Assembly: GCF_001638985.1 (NCBI RefSeq)
Contig: NW_017265195.1
Span: 1-15,077 of the forward strand
Length of the DNA stretch: 15,077 nucleotides
Origin: Phycomyces blakesleeanus NRRL 1555(-)
Lineage: Eukaryota > Mucoromycota > Mucoromycetes > Mucorales > Phycomycetaceae
Direction: 5' to 3'
Shown here: positions 8,266 to 15,077 of the stretch, piece by piece
How positions within the stretch are numbered: position 1 is the first letter of the stretch
Layout of the letters: every line of letters starts with the position of its first letter
Program-made: the position numbers and the translations under genes
The notes under the pieces: generated by a model
What the model saw: only the letters and a program-made list of their open reading frames with translations
Told to the model about the DNA's origin: nothing
The model's database searches: none

Positions 8266-9456
8266 ATCACCCTAAACAAATCTTTTTTATTTTTTATTTT
8301 TATTTTATTTTTTATTTTCTTAAAAGAAGTTGATGACAAAGGATTAAGATCAAGATGATGAAGATGATGAAGATGAAGAGGATTAAAAGGCCAAACAATA
8401 AGAAAAAGGAATCTCATTGTACATCATCAAACACCAAAAAAGAAAGAAAAAAAAACCATATATATTCTTTTCTTATAATCTCATACATACATATATACAT
8501 ACATACCTCCTCCTCCTCCTCCTCCTCCTCATCATCATCATCATCAAATTCCTTTATGAATTTTATTACCTCCGTCCATCCTTCCTTCCGTCTCACCCGT
8601 CTCTATTCACCCGTCCGTCCGTCCGTCCGCTCATCCGCTCATCCGCCTATCTCATCTGATCTTCTTCCTCCTCCATCCTATCCTATCTTATCTTATATTC
8701 CATTCCATTCGTATTTACTATAATTGTCATTATTATTATTATTATTATTATTATTACTACTACTACTACTACTACTACTACTAATATTTATAATTTATAT
8801 AATTTATATATATTATTATTATTTTATACATGTACGCACGTGTACGAATATTCTATAGTGTGTTTGTGTATATACAACAACAACAACAAATATTGTCTGT
8901 GTCTGTGTCTGTGTCTGTGTGCTTGTGTACCTGTGTGTCCTTATATATAATAAAATAAAGAATTGAATAGTATTGGTGATTTCTAGTTGGTTTTTATACA
9001 ACAGCACAACACAACACAGACAAACAATCAAAGCTAAACTAAACAATCAAAACTGAACAATCAAGATTATCGTTGTATTCTGTCCACCCCTCTTTTAATT
9101 AATCGATCAATTATTATTATTTTACCTTGGTCTTGGTCTTGGGCTTGCATTGTATTGTATTGTATTGTATATCTCTAAATTGACCGAAATAATATACTCC
9201 ACAATATACATATATAAAGTCTTTTTATTTATTTATTTATTTATTTATTTGTATTTTCGGTCTATATGGTTTGAAATGAAAATATCTGTGAATAATAGAG
9301 ATATAACTTGTATATAAAATGAGTGTGTTAATAGGTCAAGATAAGAGAGATAGTAGTAGGTATCGAATAAATGATCAAAAAAACACACACACACATTATA
9401 CTATGTATATATATATATGTATATATTATAACTAGAATATTTTTTTTTGTTTAATA
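8266..9456. other. Intergenic between convergent genes, dense microsatellites
   Basis: This gap holds the 3' UTRs of the tetraspanin gene and of the minus-strand Mpv17-like gene. Repeats seen in order: T-rich pentamers (8282-8320), GATGAA (8355-8380), CATA (8482-8508), CTC (8507-8530), ATC (8531-8546), CCGT (8610-8628), TTA (8729-8756), ACT (8757-8782), CAA (8876-8889), TGTGTC (8895-8920), TTGTA (9148-9170), TTTA (9226-9250) and CA (9381-9396). The open frames here are translations of these repeats. No RNA gene was recognised. Confidence 0.65.
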
Positions 9457-10352
9457 TCATGGGATTCTTTCGGCCATTACATGTACTACAGGGGTGTTGG
9501 CTGCAACTTGACATGCCTTTTGATTGACAAAAGACAGGTAGGCATTCCACACAACCGATGCACCGCTACTGGCCAAAGGACGGTATTGATAAGGAAAGAA
9601 CGTGAAGCTGATGAGGTTGAAGAATGGCCAGAACTGGTATGATCTCTTCATAGTATCCACATAATTCTAAATTAAAATGATATATTATTTAAGGAAAAGA
9701 AGAAGAATTAGAGTCAATTTGAGAATATCTATTATATATATATATTGTATACTTGTGCGTGTAATTTTCTTTACATTTTCAAATTTACTTCTGATACCAG
9801 CCAGGGTCTGTCCTTCTAGAATACTAATGCCGCTCATAAACAAGAAGAGCAGGGTAGGACCAAAGAATAGCTGATCAATAGCTAATCTTGTCGCAATAGC
9901 TAAACAAAAAAAAAAAACAAAAAAAAAATTACCTATAGATTAATAAAAATGTATATATATATATATAATATATTGTAGATAGGGCCCGCTTTTGTTAACA
10001 ATTGAAAGAAAAACTCACATCCTGCCCTGTTCTTGATTGTTACTGTCCTGTTAAGAAACTGATGCCATTTTCCAGTAACAGGTCCGGCAACAAAACAACC
10101 ATAGACCCCCATTCGTAGTGTTCTCACAGGGTCATGGTTACGAAACCCTTTTTCTTCCACAACTTGTTGAGCAAGCACATCACCAATCGAGAACATTAAA
10201 GCTAAGGAATGTTCATTTTATCAATGTAAAAGAAAAAAAAAAGGAGAGAGAGAGAGAGTCAGTTATCTTTTACCTGCCTGCAACCCAAATGTTCTCATGG
10301 GATTCTCGGCAACTTGCCGTTGATACCGTTGAATGAAGGATCTCATGGCCAT
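9457..10352 (-). CDS. Mpv17/PMP22/SYM1-family organelle membrane protein; four exons, 198 aa
   Basis: Model (minus strand): exons 10352-10274, 10201-10019, 9899-9775 and 9666-9457, joined by GT-AG introns of 72, 119 and 108 nt with phases 1, 1 and 0. The product is 198 aa, the usual length for this family. Landmarks: an N-terminal amphipathic stretch (FIQRYQRQVAENPMRT), a first hydrophobic segment with GDVLAQQ (about 33-39), the family stretch DPVRTLRMGVYG then GPVTGKWHQFLNR (about 50-80), the ATRLAIDQLFFGP motif (about 90-102), and the C-terminal signature WPFFNLISFTFFPYQYRPL then WNAYLSFVNQK (about 145-182). Family knowledge: members are four-helix proteins of the inner mitochondrial or peroxisomal membrane; yeast Sym1 is needed for growth on ethanol under heat stress and forms a channel. 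The location of this one is not decidable from the sequence; the basic N-terminus would suit mitochondria. Met 3 (10346-10344) is an alternative start. It is convergent with the tetraspanin gene. Confidence 0.92.
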
Positions 10353-10403
10353 GTTGAAAAGGATAAAGCCATCGTTCTTTTCTCTTTTTTTTTTTTTCTT
10401 TCT

Positions 10404-10429
10404 TTTTTTTATATATATATATAAAAAAA
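10404..10429. promoter_or_regulatory. T7-(AT)6-A7 palindrome in the Mpv17-like promoter
   Basis: The 26-bp perfect palindrome lies 52-77 bp upstream of the minus-strand ATG at 10352, and a T/C-rich tract (10381-10403 on plus, purine-rich on minus) separates them. Its (AT)n core can serve as a TATA element on either strand. Position and composition fit a core promoter; no transcript start can be seen. Confidence 0.45.
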
Positions 10430-11522
10430 TAAAATAAGAATTTAGTGCTCTGGTACCTGAGTTTGCAGACTAAACCTTTTTCCTGCCCCGCTTATACTTA
10501 CTGGAATCGGAATCCGAAATAAAACCCAAATAAAGTAAAAGGAGGCGTTAGGCAATACTTCAAAAAAAAAGAAAAAAAAAAGAAAGAAAGCTTATTAGAA
10601 ACCAATCCTTTTTATTTCTTTTTTCTTTTTTCTTTACTTGCTGCAGAGTGAATGATTGCATATGATGAAATGATTTCTTATTTTGGACACTTTATTGTAT
10701 ATACAAAAGGTAGTATGTAGAATGTAGGATTAATATCTATATATTGCATTTAAATCCACAGCAGGCTAAAAATACAAAATACGAAAAGAAGTACTTTTAG
10801 TGCCTGGTTATGAATGCAACCAAATACAGTTTATTTTTTTGGGGGAAAGAGATCTTGTGTTAATATTGGGACAACTAGTCCCGGTCCATTGATCAAAGAA
10901 AGAAAAATCAAGCGTCATCTTTCTGCCAAGATTACTCGTGATTAGATAATAATTTATATTTATCTTAAAGAGTACCTATTACACAGTCATAGTATTGCAT
11001 TATAATGCACAGTACTGTATTATTACTATCCTTATCTATTCTTCCATTTCAGCCAGAAATAATAGTAGCAATAATAATATAAAAAAAAAAGGGGTATATA
11101 CGCATTATGGTCTTCAAGCCAAAAACACTTTATAGAATACATCAAGACTACACAGACTTCCATATTGTGACCACCTCAAAGATAGACCTGATCAATCTAT
11201 CCTAATAGTTTCTGACACTCGATTTGTGCCTATCGTTTTGTGAAACAAGGAATTGGATTGACAATAGCTTTCCCTAACTGGCTTGTCGTATCTGTTTGCT
11301 TTTCTAGTCTCACCAAAGTAGAGACGCTTGGCTATAATCCAAGGACTTTTTACAGCTCGCACTTTATCTCTCTTATTTTATTTTATTTTTGATGCTCTAC
11401 TAAAGATTTTGCACTGAAACCAGCGTCATCAATAAAACAACAATAACAACAAGGATAAGCTAAGTGGTTTATTCAGTTGACATTCAACATCCCAGGCTCT
11501 TTTCAAGCACTTTAGTGTTTGT
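10430..11522. other. Intergenic upstream of the Mpv17-like gene; no gene supported
   Basis: The first part is the upstream region of the minus-strand Mpv17-like gene. A short frame at 11107-11205 on plus (ATG, 32 codons, MVFKPKTLYRIHQDYTDFHI...) and an overlapping minus-strand stretch at about 11200-11375 (57 codons, VRAVKSPWIIAKRLYFGETR...) are open and not low-complexity, but neither shows a recognised motif or a clean start and end. They may be further debris of the transposon-type sequence to the right. Confidence 0.5.
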
Positions 11523-12429
11523 TTAGAAGTTTTCCTTTTTCTTTTTCTTTGCTTCTTCTGGTAGATCTAAAGGTCCAGACAAAGATGTATGTCGATACTT
11601 TGTCTCGCGTGTTTCCAAATATGCATACCCATCTTCTTGTATACTCTCTTGTGCGTTTTCTTGGCTCTTCCACATCTTCAAGCTCTAGTGCTTTTCTGAT
11701 TTTATGAAACTGTTTTTTGTGTTTGTGCACACACACACACACATATTCAAAAGAACGTCGATTGTTCGTTCTTCCAAGGTAACTTCGTTTACAGAAATTT
11801 GTTTTGCAATACTATAAAGCAGTTGTACTGTCTCATCGGCACGTTCCTTGCTGTCTATAACTCAACAAATGTTTTTCTTTTTTTTTGCTTGTGTAAAAAA
11901 GTATTCCACTGCAAATAATGGTTTAAGTGGTTGCTCATGAACATAGTCGCTGATAATAGTAGGATCCAGAATATTAAAAAAAAATATCTAGCCCATGGCT
12001 TACAAGGATATTCTTTCGTATATGATTTGGCTACTTTCTACTAAATCGTTGGTTACATTTTCTTTTGTAGGGTGTATACCAAAGGCAATAACAATTGGTA
12101 AAATCCCATGCTCTTTGTTAACTGCAAGGCAGTATTCTATTGTTCTTTGTATAAATTTGGGATCAATGGTAATTTTGGACCTCAACTAAAACAGGAGGGA
12201 AGGAAGCAGTGACTTTAATGAGGGGGAATAACACGTCTGAACATCTTTCATTATGTCATTCTGTAGATCTGACTGCGTACTGACAACAAGCTCCAGAACC
12301 TGTATTCTCAAAACGCCGCGTCAGGCGATATGTAACATTAAAAAAAACATTGATGGCTCCTACCTAGTAAATCATCGACAATGATGTTTCTAACAGGATT
12401 GCGCAGTATTCCATTCCTTTCTGCGGTCT
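11523..12429 (-). pseudogene. Decayed PD-(D/E)XK nuclease-like gene (Rpn/transposase_31 type, or a mucoralean repeat family)
   Basis: Protein-like fragments follow in order on minus: RNGILRNPVRNIIVDDLL (about 12415-12362), YRLTRRFENTGSGACCQYA (about 12330-12270), SDVLFPLIKVTASFPPVLVEVQ split as SDVLFPLIKV and FPPVLVEVQ (about 12240-12175), SKITIDPKFIQRTIEYCLAV and GILPIVIAFGI (12179-12080), DYVHEQPLKPLFAVEYFF (about 11950-11890), ADETVQLLYSIAKQISV (about 11845-11795), and EDGYAYLETRETKYRHTSL (about 11620-11565), ending in TAA at 11523-11525. The Asp, then Glu-x-Gln (VEVQ), then a helix with RTIEYCLAV matches the PD-(D/E)XK nuclease layout seen in Rpn-type proteins. Lesions: frame slip at the A8 run 12340-12347, TGA at 12256-12258, frame slip near 12180, TAA at 12000-12002, TAG at 11988-11990, TGA at 11862-11864, slip in the (CA)n run 11726-11742, and one near 11620-11645. 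The nuclease assignment is by eye and moderate. Confidence 0.55.
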
Positions 12430-12544
12430 AAAGATATACATATCAGATCTGTACCACATTTATTGGAACTATGCTATTAGATTGCTTTGACTCTATTTTA
12501 AATAACTCACCATCTTGAGCAATCTCATATGTCATGAAAGGCCG

Positions 12545-13600
12545 TTAAATGTACATATACTTCTTGTATGCGTGGTCACCATATAAAGCATATTTGAGAT
12601 CTGGGTCATTTTCTGGCTGCATATGATCCACATGAGCAATAGGTCTCTGCAGGGTCTTTGACTGGTCAAAGATTTTTGCGTCATTGCTAATTCCCGCAAA
12701 AGGACCAATGATGCTTACTTGTGATTCCATCGGGGATGGCAATCGCCTGGTATTTCAGACAATGGATGTGCTGTACAAATAATATGGCATATAATACATA
12801 GGTTGTTATAAGCTACATTTCTGTTTAATCCATTTCTTATAATTAATATATTACCTTTCATCTATTGTACATGACTTTCTGCTCCTCGTTTATAGTTATG
12901 CGAGAGACCCTCTGCATTGTGCCGTCGATAAGTCCAATTACATTTGGGTATATACCGCCTATAAGAAAAAGAGAGATACAATAAAAGACTAGTTAAAACC
13001 GAATAAAACACTTTAGAAGGACATGTGCTTACTTTTTGCAAACATGGCAGCATAAAAAACTCTCGCAGTTCTCTTCAGAGAATTTTCGCGAGTCAAACTC
13101 AAACCCATGCTTAAAGATGTCAAAAAGTAGAACTGAGAACTGGTTTACTGTGCAAGCCAAGTTCTTCTCGTTAATTCCCCACATTCTCTCCATTGAACAA
13201 TATCGACGTGGGAATGCGTATCTGTACAAAACCAATGCAAAGGCAAATTCACATCGAAATTTAATATAATAAGTCTCACTGCGTCTAAACGATAGAATTT
13301 TATCCAAATTAATGAAAGCAGACATTCGCTTTATCTGCAATATTAAAAAAAAAATAAGTAAAAGGCTTTTTTGTTTGTAGCTTTACATATATCAATGTTT
13401 ATTTGTTAAGAATAAACTACCTCTGGAAAAGTGAAGCAGAATCCTTTCTTGCATTCTGCATCAGAAAGGTCTTCAAGATTTAAGCGTTTGCGACTTCTCC
13501 TCTTGGATCCAGTTTTCTGCAATACTTCATTACTAGTAATGAGATACTCGATCGGACCAAGGTTAATGAAAAGCCCCACTTTTTTATTTTTTTATTTTGA
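12545..13600 (-). pseudogene. Decayed PIF/Harbinger-like DDE transposase (DDE_Tnp_4 type), truncated
   Basis: Four exon-like blocks on minus: about 13600-13421, 13334-13033, 12958-12855 and 12770-12545, with clean introns of 86, 74 and 84 nt (donors GTAGTT, GTAAGC, GTAATA; acceptors TGCAG, TATAG, TACAG). Block 1 has a basic SKRRSRKRL patch. Block 2 has FAFALVLYRYAFPRRYCSME and MWGINEKNLACTVNQFSVLL, the helical region before the catalytic core. Block 3 has IGLIDGT, the first catalytic Asp. Block 4 has HIHCLKYQ, VSIIGPFAG and YALYGDHAY, the second Asp. The third catalytic residue (Glu) is missing because the frame stops at 12545-12547 and no later match is seen. Lesions: a slip near the A6 run 13054-13059 (the other frame restores FYAAMFAK and the correct splice phase), TGA at 12858-12860 where the family usually has a residue of the HK(R) pair, and a slip near 12722-12740. 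Few lesions and preserved splice sites point to fairly recent death. Family assignment rests on these motifs and their spacing. Confidence 0.75.
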
Positions 13601-13689
13601 ATGTAAGATGTCTTTATATTGTTCTAAAGGAAGAAGAAACGCACTGCTTTTTCTTTTAATATGGAGACATAGTCTCAAAGTTTATTAAG

Positions 13690-15077
13690 TGAAAATCATT
13701 GACATGGTCACAAATTGTATTTTTTGGGAGGGGGTTTCTATTTTGAGGGCAAAGGTAGCTACAAGTATTTATAATGTGTTTTTTAATATGGGTTATAAGA
13801 GGTTACGAGGAAGCTAGTTGAGACGAGGTAAAATATGAAGCAAAGTCCGAGACTACAGGGGACGTGAGGCGCAGAGGAGTGGTCAATCGAGGTGAGAAGA
13901 AAGGGAGATGTGCGTTGGGGATGTCGGAGCAGAGAAAAGATTACTGCTCTGCTTTGCGCGCCACTACGGCGGAATGAATGGCAGTTGTGTTACGAAAGTG
14001 GAAACATGTTACCCTTTTTTCCGCCGTATTGTACCCTCCTCGTACCATTAGACCCTCTATGAGTGGTGACCACATAGAAAAACACGGCAAAGTAAGACAA
14101 ATAGCGTCATTGGGAAGTCAAAATATGAGACCACGAAGATATATGTCGAATACACAAAAGAGGGTATCAGTGATGGAGAAAGGCGACTTTAGACTGGCTG
14201 GTTGCACTTCAGGAAAGAAAATAGGTAATTCGTAACTAAATGCCATGCAATGTGTGCTCAAGGTATGTTGTAGAGAATGTATAATAAAGATTGGGTGATC
14301 GATGTAGGCGTGGAGGAGAGAGTGAGTGCAACAGAACTGTAATGGGTTGCTGATAACGAGTTGAATACAAAATACCGATATCATCATAACGCTTATTAAG
14401 TCGCAGAAAACTTAGCCGAGTAAGAGAGAAATATTCCATGAGTGAGACATTTGCGTCCAAGAGTTTGGATAGAATGTATGATTAAAGAGTAAATGGAGAA
14501 CAGGCACGATATATGATACGGTTTAGACATGATAAGAGCGGGGAGGTCAATGGATGGTCCCAGTAAAGACAGTTGACGTTGAATGTGTGTGCTGCAGACA
14601 CAAGATATAGCTAACAAAAAATGATAGCCGAGATATGTGACATAAGAAGCCGAGTTCTGGTCGTACCAATGTGATATATATAGCCAAAAGAGCAGATTGT
14701 AAGAGGTAAAACTACTCTGATAATGTCTATAGCCTGAAATGAGAGAGTCAAAGATATACACGTCTTCGTACAATTGCATTTGTGACAGTAAGAATTGAGT
14801 GAAGCAGGTGATAAATAAATAAATAAAGTCTGACTGAATGAAAGTGGGTATTGATCATGGACCATTTGCACAAATAATCCAATTGAGTTGCTGGTGGTGG
14901 AGTATTGGGGATTAATTTTGAATGAGTATCTCAATATTAGGAGAAGTAGATATTGTGAGAGCATGATTTATTAAAGAGACAAAGTAATATTGTTTATATT
15001 TGCTACTATTCAAATCCGTGTTGTGTAACGGTTGGTTGGTTTACACTGTACGAATGTGTGGTGTATATGTGCCTGGT
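13690..15077. other. No recognisable gene; purine-rich plus strand
   Basis: The stretch has fewer microsatellites and higher GC, especially at 13800-14250, than the gene block to the left. The plus strand is purine-rich, so minus-strand frames (14396-14779 with 127 codons, 14611-14964, 14118-14387) read as Ser/Leu/Tyr/Ile-rich hydrophobic proteins. They overlap one another in different frames, show no motif, and have no convincing promoter or introns. The plus frame 13978-14235 (85 codons) is likewise unrecognised. It could be the upstream part or flank of the decayed transposon. Confidence 0.45.

Noticed and set aside
8355..8723. Plus-strand open frame of 122 codons downstream of the tetraspanin gene.
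   Set aside because: It is a translation of GATGAA, CTC, ATC and CCGT repeats; no normal protein composition.
11395..11445. Minus-strand FIDDAGFSAKSL, reminiscent of the FIDEAGF motif of Tc1/mariner transposases.
   Set aside because: Only a dozen residues match and none of the neighbouring family motifs follows.
14396..14964. Minus-strand open frames of 127 and 117 codons, hydrophobic.
   Set aside because: They overlap in different frames, follow from the pyrimidine-rich minus strand, and have no motif, promoter or intron support.
10800..15077. The 9-mer GTGCCTGGT at 10800-10808 and again at the window end 15069-15077, bracketing the pseudogenes in direct orientation.
   Set aside because: Nine bases can match by chance in this length, and flanking bases show no extended similarity. 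The right copy runs to the window edge, so it cannot be extended.
1..15077. CRISPR arrays, tRNA and rRNA genes.
   Set aside because: No regularly spaced repeats with unique spacers, no tRNA B-box-like GGTTCGAATCC with a cloverleaf, and no conserved rRNA stretch were seen by eye.

Overview
The window looks like AT-rich nuclear DNA of a filamentous fungus, most likely an early-diverging one (Mucoromycota/Mucorales). The evidence is short GT-AG introns (49 to about 173 nt) in compact genes, a tetraspanin and an Mpv17/PMP22-type protein spliced over four exons each, dense microsatellites and poly(A)/poly(T) tracts, and two decayed transposase-type genes whose residue patterns resemble mucoralean repeat families. 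The phylum and order are inferred; no marker gene fixes the species.

Layout. 1-320: A/T-rich direct repeats and a 10-bp tandem repeat. 320-2380: no intact gene, only short broken open stretches on the minus strand. 2390-2867: TATA box and a single-exon gene for a small Ser-rich protein. 4206-5508: CCAAT/TATA promoter and a five-exon gene (248 aa) for an unrecognised protein with a central coiled coil. 6695-8265: inverted repeat, (AAT)19 tract and a four-exon tetraspanin gene (about 320 aa). 8266-9456: microsatellite-rich gap between convergent genes. 9457-10352, minus strand: four-exon Mpv17/PMP22/SYM1-family gene (198 aa). 11523-13600, minus strand: two pseudogenes in a row, a PIF/Harbinger-like DDE transposase and, downstream of it, a PD-(D/E)XK-like nuclease remnant. 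13690-15077: no recognisable gene, with the pyrimidine-rich strand on minus.

The four intact genes (two unknown, tetraspanin, Mpv17-like) form a normal euchromatic block, each with its own promoter. Nothing suggests they act in one pathway, although the last two encode small multi-pass membrane proteins. The block is flanked on the right, and perhaps on the left, by decayed transposon-type sequence. All exon models were made by hand from GT/AG sites, reading phase and protein patterns, without transcript or database support.
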